Below are positions 25,603 to 32,975 of a DNA stretch of 64,000 bases, one piece after another. Position 1 is the first letter of the stretch, and every line of letters starts with the position of its first letter. The translations under genes were made by a program, and so were the position numbers. Source of the stretch: Deltaproteobacteria bacterium (GTDB lineage Bacteria; Myxococcota; Kuafuiibacteriia; Kuafuiibacteriales; Kuafuiibacteriaceae); the NCBI GenBank assembly GCA_016703535.1, contig JADJBV010000001.1, positions 2,470,001 through 2,534,000 of the forward strand, in the 5' to 3' direction. Under the pieces are notes generated by a model. The model had not been told where the DNA came from, ran no database searches, and saw nothing but the letters and a program-made list of their open reading frames with translations.

Positions 25603-27359
25603 TTGGTCCAAGTGTCGCCGAGCTGAGCGTCGACGTCCATGGGCACCCGCTTCACGAACTCGGCGCCGGCCGAACGCATCTCCCGGATCACGATCGCCTT
25701 CGCCTCTTCGGCCACCGACTCGGCCGCCTCGACCACCAGCTCGTCGTGCACCGTGTTGACCAAAAAGGCGTCGACGCCCCCGCGCCGAAAGGCTTGGTAC
25801 ATGCGGGCCATCGCCAGCTTGGTGATGTCGGCGTTGGTGCCTTGGATGGGCATGTTCTTGGCGATCCGGGTCAAGGTGCCCTCGTCCCGGCCGTCCCGGC
25901 GCAGATCGGTGAGCCAAAACCGCCGCCCGGCCATGGTCTCGGCCATTCCCCGCTTCAAGGCCTGGCGGGCCGACTCGCCCAGGTAGTCCCGGATCTTGGG
26001 GAAGGCTCGAAAGTAGGCTTCCAGCAAACGTTCGGCCTCATCCAACCGCACGCCCAGCTGGTTGGCCAAACCTTGGGCGCCCATCCCGTAGACCAGGCCG
26101 AAGTTGATGGCCTTGGCCCGGGCCCGCAGCTCCGGGTTCTCGTGTTTGTTGACCGGCTTCTTGAAGAGGCGTTCGGCGACGATGGCGTGGAGGTCTCCGC
26201 CCCGCCGGAAGGTGTCGATGAACACCGGATCACCCGAGGCCTCGGCCAAGATCCGCAGCTCCGCCCCCGAATAGTCGGCGGTGATCAACTTGCGGCCTGG
26301 CGGCGCCCGAAAACAAGCCCGAAACGCCGACCCAGAAGGGATGTTCTGGAGGTTGGGTTCGCTGCAAGAGACCCGGCCGGTGGTGGCGCCGATGGCGTTG
26401 AAGCGCGGGTGGAGGCGCCCGGTCTTTTTGTGGATGAACGCCAAAAAGGCGTCGCCGTAGGTGGAGACGATCTTCTGATGCTCTCGGTATTCGGCGACCG
26501 CCAAAGCGGCGGGGTGGCCGCTGGCCACCAGCACCTCGCGCCGGGTGGACTCGAGCGTCAGGCCCAACTTCTTGAGGGCCCCCAGGATCTCTTCGTCGCT
26601 TTCGTAGTTGAGGGTGGTGCCGCCGAAGAGATCCCGATCGGCGACGGTCCAGAACTCCTTGTCCAGGGCCTTTCGGGCCTGGGCGCTGCCGCTTTTGGCC
26701 TCGTCGAGTTGCTTCTTCCAGGCCTCTTTGTCGATGGGCGCGCCCTTGAGCTCGAGATCCGCGAAGGCCACGCTGGCCGCCCCTTCGATGGCCAGGACCT
26801 TGAGCAGGCCGTCCCGCTCCAGCTCCTCGAGTTGACGGGCGAAGACCTTCCAGGTCGCCTCCACGTCTCGGGCCGCGTAGAGCAGCTCGGCGGGCGAAAG
26901 ATCGGTGACCGACTGGATGCCGAAGAAGCCCTGGCGGATGGACTTGTCGAGCTCCATGCCCGCGTAACGTTCGGCCAGGACCTTGAGCGCAAAGCCTTGC
27001 AGCAGGTGATCGGTCTTGCGCCCGTTCCGGAGGAGCTTTTCGGCGTTTTGGGTATCGGCGATCTGGGCCTCCTCCAGGTGGAGGGCGTCGCCGTAGGTGG
27101 CCGCCAACATCTTCAGGTCAAAGGTGGCGTTGTGCATGACCACCAGGTGATCCCGGAAGATGGAGCGCACCGTGTCGGCGTCGACCGCCTGGGCGTCTAC
27201 CAGGGCCTGCTTTTCGGCCGTGCCAAATTGGATCAGGAGCAACTTCTCCAGGTGGGGATCGAGGCCCGAGGTCTCGGTGTCCAGGGCGAGGAAGGGAGCC
27301 CCCCGGACCGACTCGAGAAAAGCCGCGACGCCGGCCCGATCTCGGATCAGCCCGTCCAT
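25599..27359 (-). CDS. Family A DNA polymerase without 5' nuclease domain
   Basis: The 586-residue enzyme has a DEDD 3'-5' exonuclease domain (LALDTETSGLDP with D27 and E29; HNATFDLKML; an AARDVEATW segment) and a full family A polymerase domain. Motif A is DYSGAELRIL from about D362, motif B is RARAKAINFGLVYGMG, and motif C is VHDELVVE with D539. The N-terminal FEN-like 5'-3' exonuclease of PolA (about 300 residues) is absent and no upstream frame supplies it. It therefore resembles a natural Klenow fragment. It could be the only Pol I or a second polymerase. It starts an operon with amidase, rph and rdgB by overlapping stops and starts. Confidence 0.9.
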   Translation of the reverse strand: MDGLIRDRAGVAAFLESVRGAPFLALDTETSGLDPHLEKLLLIQFGTAEKQALVDAQAVDADTVRSIFRDHLVVMHNATFDLKMLAATYGDALHLEEAQIADTQNAEKLLRNGRKTDHLLQGFALKVLAERYAGMELDKSIRQGFFGIQSVTDLSPAELLYAARDVEATWKVFARQLEELERDGLLKVLAIEGAASVAFADLELKGAPIDKEAWKKQLDEAKSGSAQARKALDKEFWTVADRDLFGGTTLNYESDEEILGALKKLGLTLESTRREVLVASGHPAALAVAEYREHQKIVSTYGDAFLAFIHKKTGRLHPRFNAIGATTGRVSCSEPNLQNIPSGSAFRACFRAPPGRKLITADYSGAELRILAEASGDPVFIDTFRRGGDLHAIVAERLFKKPVNKHENPELRARAKAINFGLVYGMGAQGLANQLGVRLDEAERLLEAYFRAFPKIRDYLGESARQALKRGMAETMAGRRFWLTDLRRDGRDEGTLTRIAKNMPIQGTNADITKLAMARMYQAFRRGGVDAFLVNTVHDELVVEAAESVAEEAKAIVIREMRSAGAEFVKRVPMDVDAQLGDTWTK

Positions 27360-27380
27360 CCGCTCTAGAGCGCCGATCTG

Positions 27381-27404
27381 GGCCTTCGGGTCAACCGGAA
27401 GGCC
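27381..27404. repeat. Inverted repeat between divergent genes
   Basis: GGCCTTC and GAAGGCC (7-base arms, 10-base spacer) lie in the 164-base gap between the divergent polymerase and Hsp70 genes. It could be an operator or be chance. No CIRCE element and no convincing -35/-10 pair were found in this gap. Confidence 0.25.
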
Positions 27405-27523
27405 ACGAACTTCGTTCCCTTGGATTCAATCGGGATTCCCAACACCTACAAAACACCACCGGCACCCCGGGGGGCCCTTTTGGAGAAGTCCACACCTCGC
27501 TAATGTCCGGGCCGTAGCCCCAG

Positions 27524-29056
27524 ATGTCACGGATCATCGGCATCGATCTCGGAACCACCAACTCCTGCGCCGCAGTGGTCGAGGGCCCCGAGCAAAAAGT
27601 GAAGCTCATCCCGTATCGCGGCGGTGAGTACACCATCCCTTCGATCTACGCGGTCGATGACAAGGGCAACGAGCTGATCGGCCACGACGCCAAGCGCCAG
27701 TGGCAGCTCAACCCGCGCAACACCATCTACGGCAGCAAACGCCTGATGGGCCGGGAGTACGACCCGAACGTCGTCCAGCAGATCAACAACTACTTCGTCT
27801 ACGAGATCTCGGAGCAGCCCAACACCAACGAGGTCTTGGTTGCGGTCGGCGGAAAACGTTACGGCCTGCCCCAGATCGCCTCCAAGATCTTGCAGAAGAT
27901 CCGGGACGTCGCCTCCGACTACCTGCAGGCCCCGATCTATCGAGCGGTGGTCACGGTGCCGGCCTACTTCAACGACCGACAGCGCCAGGCGGTCAAAGAG
28001 GCGGGCCAGGTCATCGGCCTGGAGGTCGTTCGGATCATCAACGAGCCGACCGCGGCGGCCCTGGCCTTCGGTGTGGGCCGGGGCATCGAACGGGAGATGG
28101 TCGCCATCTTCGATTTGGGCGGCGGCACCTTCGACATCTCGCTGATCGAGATTCGGGACCGGGTCTTCGAGGTGAAGGCGACCGGCGGCGACATCTTCCT
28201 CGGCGGCGTCGACTTCGACAACCGCATCATCGACTGGGTGCTGGAGGAGTTCGCGGCGCGGAACCCCGGCGTGGACCTCCGCCAAGATCCGATCGCCATG
28301 CAGCGGATCAAGGACCTGGCGGAGCGCTCCCGGATCGATCTTTCGGATCGGAAGGAGTGCGCCTTCAACATCCCGTTCATCACCATGACCCCGGCCGGGC
28401 AGCCCCTCGACGTGGATCTGCGCCTGACCCGGGACATCTTGGAGGCCCGCACCGCGGATCTGATCGCCCGGACCATCGAGACCTGCGTCCGCGTTTGTCA
28501 GGACGCCCAGCTCCACCCCTCCCAGATCGACCACGTGTTGTTGGTCGGCGGCATGACCCGGATGCCGGCGGTGCAGCGGGCGGTGACCGACTTCTTCGGC
28601 AAACAACCGAGCAAACAGGTCAACCCGGACGAAGCGGTGGCGATCGGCGCGGCGATGTTCGCCTTTTCGTTGGAGGACGACTCCAACCTGAAGGTCCAGC
28701 TCCTCGACGTGATCCCGATGGCGATCGGCATCGAAGACGCCCGGGGCCAGATGTACGAGATCTTCAAGCGCAACGAGCCGGTCCCCAACGTCAAGACCCT
28801 CTCCTTCACCACCAGCCAAGACGATCAGGCGGACCTGCAGATGCGGATCTTCCAAGGCGACTCCCAGGTGGCCCGTACCAACGAGCTCTTGGGTGAGTTC
28901 ACCTTCTCGGGCATTCGGCTGGGCCGGGCCGGCGAAGTCCGGGTCGAGGTCGCTTTCAACCTCTCGCAAGACGGCATCCTCTCGATGAGCGCCAAGGACC
29001 GGGACACCGGCGTCGAGATGAAAACCACCGTGAAGTTGTCATCGGTTAGGCGCTGA
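27524..29056 (+). CDS. Hsp70 (DnaK-type) chaperone without C-terminal lid, second copy
   Basis: The 510-residue Hsp70 has IIGIDLGTTNSCAAVVE, VPAYFNDRQRQAVKEAG, INEPTAAALAFG, DLGGGTFDIS near 197 and VGGMTRMP near 340. A beta-sandwich substrate domain follows (LDVIPMAIGIEDARG, SFTTSQDDQADLQMRIFQGD, DGILSMSAKDRDTG). It ends shortly after the beta domain, so the helical lid is missing, as in the copy at 7337. The two differ widely outside the core motifs, so they are old paralogues. No J-protein or GrpE gene is adjacent. The ATG start directly precedes SRIIGIDLGTT. A dedicated substrate or an assembly function seems more likely than general folding. Confidence 0.9.
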   Translation: MSRIIGIDLGTTNSCAAVVEGPEQKVKLIPYRGGEYTIPSIYAVDDKGNELIGHDAKRQWQLNPRNTIYGSKRLMGREYDPNVVQQINNYFVYEISEQPNTNEVLVAVGGKRYGLPQIASKILQKIRDVASDYLQAPIYRAVVTVPAYFNDRQRQAVKEAGQVIGLEVVRIINEPTAAALAFGVGRGIEREMVAIFDLGGGTFDISLIEIRDRVFEVKATGGDIFLGGVDFDNRIIDWVLEEFAARNPGVDLRQDPIAMQRIKDLAERSRIDLSDRKECAFNIPFITMTPAGQPLDVDLRLTRDILEARTADLIARTIETCVRVCQDAQLHPSQIDHVLLVGGMTRMPAVQRAVTDFFGKQPSKQVNPDEAVAIGAAMFAFSLEDDSNLKVQLLDVIPMAIGIEDARGQMYEIFKRNEPVPNVKTLSFTTSQDDQADLQMRIFQGDSQVARTNELLGEFTFSGIRLGRAGEVRVEVAFNLSQDGILSMSAKDRDTGVEMKTTVKLSSVRR

Positions 29057-29166
29057 TCCCCTCCTGCGCCACCCTGGCGCGCCCCACCGACCTGCGGTCT
29101 GGACAAGGTCCTACATTGTCCTCCACTGTGGGTTCGGCGGCCCGCGGAGGCCGGCCGGAGGATCCG

Positions 29167-31131
29167 ATGGCCCGTCTTGCTCCAGTTTTCGTCCGTGCGC
29201 TCCAACCCGAGTCGATGGCCGGGCCCCAGGTCACGAAGGAGGAGCTGCAACAGGCGATCGCCGCCGCGAACCCGGCGGAGCTTTTGGTGTTCGCGCAACA
29301 AGCGGTCGACACCCTGGCCGACGGCGAGCTGGTGAAGTTGCTCCGGGCCAAGCTGCGGCCCGATCAGATCCCGAAGCCGACCAACTCTCTCCTCGACGAT
29401 CCCGCCTCCGCCGCCTGGCACGAGGGCCGCCACTCGATCACCAAGGCCGATCGCAGCGCCGACAACCTGCAAGCGATCCGGATGATGCAGCGGGCTTTGG
29501 TGAAGATCGGCGCCCAACACCCGGGCGGCCGGGAGGTGGCCAAGTTGCTCCAGCTGCCCTACGGCGCCGACGGAGGCCTGGGCCAGACCACCCTCGACGC
29601 CCTGAACGCAGCCCTCCGCTTGGGCGGCGCGCCGGCCAACCTGAACCTTGGGAGCGTGATCGGGAGAGACGTCGCTCAGATCTTGGAGCGGCTCCTCGGC
29701 CAGACCCCGCGGATGATCCACCCGGTGTTGGTGGACGCCCCGCCGGCGCCCGACGTGCGGCGATCGGTGATCTTCGTGGGGATGGGCGATCACTCGAAAC
29801 ACGAGGCGGACTACGTACGACGGGCCCTGCCGGCCGGCACCGAGATGGCCTACGTGGGTGACTCGGCCTTGGGCGACGACGTCATCAAGGTGCAGATCGG
29901 GGGGCGCAGCCACGTCCTCGATCTCAAGACCGACGAAGGTCGGGCCCGGTTTTTGGACACGGCCTTTCAGCCACCGCTGGGCGCGGCCCAGAAGGCCGAG
30001 GTGAAGAAGGCCCTGGAGGCCAACGCCTGGGGCCTGGCCGATGCGCGAGATGAGATCGCGATGTTGGCGCTGGAGATGCACAAGGTCGAGACCAGCAACG
30101 GCCGCCGGTCCATGCCGTTTTTGTATCTGAGTGGGCACTCGGCCGGCGGTGGCGTCTGGGGTGATCACAACGGACAGTTCCCGATGGAGGCCTTGACCTC
30201 GTTGACCAGCGCCTTCCCCAAGGCGGCGGCCACGGTAGAGGCGCCGTTTTTTGCGGCCTGCAACCACCTGCACCCGGCGAACGTGGAGGAACTCCAAGGT
30301 TTGTTCCCCAACATGAAACACGCCGGCGGCTACAGCGCCTACGCGCCTGGGACCTGGGTCGGCGGGATCGCCCAGTGCCTGGCCTGGATCCGCTGCCTCC
30401 ACAAAGGTGCGGAGGTCATCACGCCCGAGATGATGCACGCCGAGCTGACGGTCCTGAAGCGCGAGGCCGGCCAAAATCGAAACAACCCGCTGTTCTACGC
30501 CAACGAGAAGCGATTCCACATCGCCACCTGGAACGCCGCTGACGCCTTGTATCGCTGGTTCGAACACAACTACGCGGACAACAGCTACACGCCCCGGACC
30601 CGAGAGATGCGGGCCAACCAGGCCGAGGTGGCTCAACGATTCGGCGCCGTGAAGGCCCTGGAGCCCGAGTTCCGGAGCCTGCTGGACGGCGTCCACCCCC
30701 ACCAAGATCTGCGGGACGTCGAGCCCCACGGGGCGAGCGTGGCCAAGACCTTCTACGAAGGGGCCATGAGCTTGACCGGCACCTTGGGGCTTTCGGCGGA
30801 ACAGACCCAATACGCCAAGGAGATGAACGCCCTGGGCCTGCGGGCCCGCTACTACGGCAACATCCTCGAGCGCTTCACCGCCGAAGACGCCTTTGGCCCG
30901 CTGATCCGGGAAGGCAACGCCCAACTCGCCGCCATCGGCTTCGGGACCAAGGGCACCGCCGAGATCAAGGCCAAGGCCCTGAAGCGAAAGCCGCTCCTCG
31001 ATTACGTGGCGGCCATGGGTGTGGCGCTGAACGGCGCGGCCGGCCGCCCCGTCGACAAGGCCCAGCGGCTCCACCAGGAGCTGCAGACCCGCTTGGCCCG
31101 GCTCGAGAACATCCCCGCCGCCTGGACCTGA
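29167..31131 (+). CDS. Caspase-fold-like protein with peptidoglycan-binding-like segment
   Basis: I do not know this 654-residue protein, but two parts are suggestive. Residues of about 100-153 (LQAIRMMQRALVKIG...GADGGLGQTTLDALNAAL) follow the pattern of PG_binding_1 domains. Residues of about 198-400 look like a clan CD (caspase/gingipain-type) fold: strand RRSVIFVGMGD, then FLYLSGHSAGGG with His324 followed by a small residue, then EAPFFAACNH with Cys365, and HAGGYSAYAPG. A His after one strand and Cys after the next is the clan CD dyad. No signal peptide or membrane helix is seen. ATG 29167 is preferred over an upstream TTG because GGAGG lies five bases before it. It is convergent with the 31224 gene. 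Confidence 0.55.
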   Translation: MARLAPVFVRALQPESMAGPQVTKEELQQAIAAANPAELLVFAQQAVDTLADGELVKLLRAKLRPDQIPKPTNSLLDDPASAAWHEGRHSITKADRSADNLQAIRMMQRALVKIGAQHPGGREVAKLLQLPYGADGGLGQTTLDALNAALRLGGAPANLNLGSVIGRDVAQILERLLGQTPRMIHPVLVDAPPAPDVRRSVIFVGMGDHSKHEADYVRRALPAGTEMAYVGDSALGDDVIKVQIGGRSHVLDLKTDEGRARFLDTAFQPPLGAAQKAEVKKALEANAWGLADARDEIAMLALEMHKVETSNGRRSMPFLYLSGHSAGGGVWGDHNGQFPMEALTSLTSAFPKAAATVEAPFFAACNHLHPANVEELQGLFPNMKHAGGYSAYAPGTWVGGIAQCLAWIRCLHKGAEVITPEMMHAELTVLKREAGQNRNNPLFYANEKRFHIATWNAADALYRWFEHNYADNSYTPRTREMRANQAEVAQRFGAVKALEPEFRSLLDGVHPHQDLRDVEPHGASVAKTFYEGAMSLTGTLGLSAEQTQYAKEMNALGLRARYYGNILERFTAEDAFGPLIREGNAQLAAIGFGTKGTAEIKAKALKRKPLLDYVAAMGVALNGAAGRPVDKAQRLHQELQTRLARLENIPAAWT

Positions 31132-31142
31132 AGTTGGATTGG

Positions 31143-31210
31143 GGGGCCCGAGGAGTTTGGGCCCCAAAAAGGAGGGGGACCGAGGGACGCCGGGGAAGCG
31201 ACGCCCTCGG
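31143..31210. terminator. Two hairpins between convergent genes, possible bidirectional terminator
   Basis: Two 7-base perfect inverted repeats lie in the convergent gap: GGGGCCC (31143-31149) with GGGCCCC (31159-31165), and CCGAGGG (31180-31186) with CCCTCGG (31204-31210). Neither is followed by a T-run in either direction, so this is not a classic intrinsic terminator. Confidence 0.3.
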
Positions 31211-31223
31211 ATCTCGACGTCGA

Positions 31224-32816
31224 TCAGGCCCCTTCGTGGATGACCTGGGTCAACACGCCGTTGGGGCGCGCCAGGTTGCCGTACTGAACGCCGTAAGCGG
31301 TCTGGGCCTGGGCGTCGTAGAACCAGAGCGTGGTCAACGGCGCCGGGTTCGGGCCGCCCCCTTGAGTGGTCACCTTCCCGATCCGGGTCAGCTCAGCGCC
31401 CGCCGCGTTGGTCGCGGTCCCGTCGGCGGCCGAGCGGATGGCCTGGTAGTCGGCCTGGCTGGGGGCGGAGATGGGGGCGGTCGCGGAGAAGCCGTGGAAC
31501 CAGCTCACGTCTTGGTTGCGCCGCATGCCGCCACCCGAACCGATGTGGGCGATGTTGGCGTCCAAAGCGAAGACCCGAGAAGGTCCGTCGTACATGTTGG
31601 GCACGTCGTAGGAGAGCTTGGTCAATTTGTTGCCGGCGGCGTTGAAGAAGTCGTTCCCGTCGTAGCGCGGTTCGCCCGCGGCCAGGTTGGAGATGCCGCT
31701 GAGGGTCACCTGGTACTGGACCGGGTGGATCTCCAACTCCCTGAGGTTGACCTGCCCCGACAAGCGGGCGGGCCCGGCCGCCAACTCGGGCCCGGCGAAG
31801 AGCTCCACCCGATCGATCACCGCGTTGTCGATTCGGATCGCCTTGTCCAAGGCCAAGAAGCGCCGATCGCCGTCGATCTGCACGTTGCCCGACACCTCGG
31901 TGTAGGCGCCGTTGGCCAACATCGGCCGCGCCACCGGTCGGAGCGACCAGAGCTCGTGGATGGTGTCGATCCCGGGGAGGCTGGCCACCTTCACCTCGAA
32001 GCCAGCGACCTCGACCTGACGACGCAACAAGGTGAGCGCGACCGAGGCGGGCTGACCGGCCTCGGTATTTTCAGTATAAGGCTTGCCGTTGACGCTGACG
32101 CCGATGCGCCCACCCGACAGTTCGGTGCCGGCGCCGATGCCGACGTCGACGGTGATCTGGTTGCCCTGGATGCCCATCCGCACCGCGTTGTCGGTGGTCA
32201 GGCTCTTCAGGTTGAGGGGCCTTTGGGCCTTCACCTCGATCGTCGACTTGGAGCGGGTGGTGTGGACCTTGACCCGGTGGCCGTCGGCCTCGAGCTCCGC
32301 GGCCAAACGTTTGGCCACCGACTGGTGCGGTTCGTTGGCCTGGGGCTGCACCGAGTAGGCGTTGCCGTCGACCTTGATCGAGGCCGCGGTCGGACCCCCG
32401 ATGATGCAGACCACGCCGCCGGGGCAGAGGTCACCGTTGGCCGTGCCGCTCAGCTCGACCTTGTTTTTGGCGATGCCGGAGCGGAAGTTGAGGCCGGGAT
32501 CGTTTTCGGTCAGCTCCACCTTGGGCAGGCCGGTGTACTTGCGGAGTTCGGCGTCATAGACCTTGGAGGCCGCGCCGCTCTTGAACAGGTAGTTGCCGTA
32601 GGCGTGGATCCGCAGGTAGTCGCGGACCTCCGACTCGGTCATGTCGTGGCCTTTGACCGTGCGATCGTTTTCCGCGCCGGCCCTGAAGAGCCCGGGCACC
32701 TCGGCCGCCGAGACGGTGTTGGGGTTGGGTCCGTCCAGCCGCGACAACAAGGCCTTTTTGATGTGCTCGTTTTCGATCGAGTGGACGAGGCGGGTCAGAG
32801 GATGCATCGAAACCAT
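31224..32816 (-). CDS. Unrecognised protein with internal duplication
   Basis: The 530-residue protein has no signal peptide or membrane helix. The N-terminal 100 residues are helical and contain two 12-residue stretches (DGPNPNTVSAAE and NDRTVKGHDMTE) that recall EF-hand loops but lack most ligands. Two related alpha/beta units follow, at about 147-185 and 238-278, sharing V-(D/N)-G-x-x-Y...P...VA..L...(A/V)-x-G-x-x-VKV. The C-terminal half is beta-rich (VSGNVQIDGDRRFLALD... RLSGQVNLRELEIHP). It resembles structural or secreted proteins, but I cannot name a family. GGGAG seven bases upstream supports the ATG. It is convergent with the caspase-like gene, so shared function is only a guess. 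Confidence 0.6.
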   Translation of the reverse strand: MVSMHPLTRLVHSIENEHIKKALLSRLDGPNPNTVSAAEVPGLFRAGAENDRTVKGHDMTESEVRDYLRIHAYGNYLFKSGAASKVYDAELRKYTGLPKVELTENDPGLNFRSGIAKNKVELSGTANGDLCPGGVVCIIGGPTAASIKVDGNAYSVQPQANEPHQSVAKRLAAELEADGHRVKVHTTRSKSTIEVKAQRPLNLKSLTTDNAVRMGIQGNQITVDVGIGAGTELSGGRIGVSVNGKPYTENTEAGQPASVALTLLRRQVEVAGFEVKVASLPGIDTIHELWSLRPVARPMLANGAYTEVSGNVQIDGDRRFLALDKAIRIDNAVIDRVELFAGPELAAGPARLSGQVNLRELEIHPVQYQVTLSGISNLAAGEPRYDGNDFFNAAGNKLTKLSYDVPNMYDGPSRVFALDANIAHIGSGGGMRRNQDVSWFHGFSATAPISAPSQADYQAIRSAADGTATNAAGAELTRIGKVTTQGGGPNPAPLTTLWFYDAQAQTAYGVQYGNLARPNGVLTQVIHEGA

Positions 32817-32975
32817 GATTGGACTCCCAGGGCTCCGGCGACGTAGGCCGGGGCTGATGTAGGTATTTTCGGCAGCTCCCCCCCAGGGTTGCCTGGATCT
32901 GCGCCACTCCGACGTCCGATCCGCCGGCTGCCCGACGGGAAACGGTAGACACTTCGGCGGTCAGGGCCGCACCGG

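Noticed and set aside
27360..27523. CIRCE-type heat-shock operator or sigma-32-like promoter before the second Hsp70
   Set aside because: No TTAGCACTC/GAGTGCTAA repeat and no acceptable heat-shock promoter spacing could be found.
27527..28969. Long minus-strand open frame (480 codons) across the second Hsp70 gene
   Set aside because: Same pattern as above: antisense artefact of GC-rich coding sequence without recognisable domains.
28825..31167. 780-codon minus-strand frame opposite the caspase-like gene
   Set aside because: The plus frame has a well-placed ribosome site and protein-like composition; the minus frame shows only low-complexity Gly/Val/Arg/His content.
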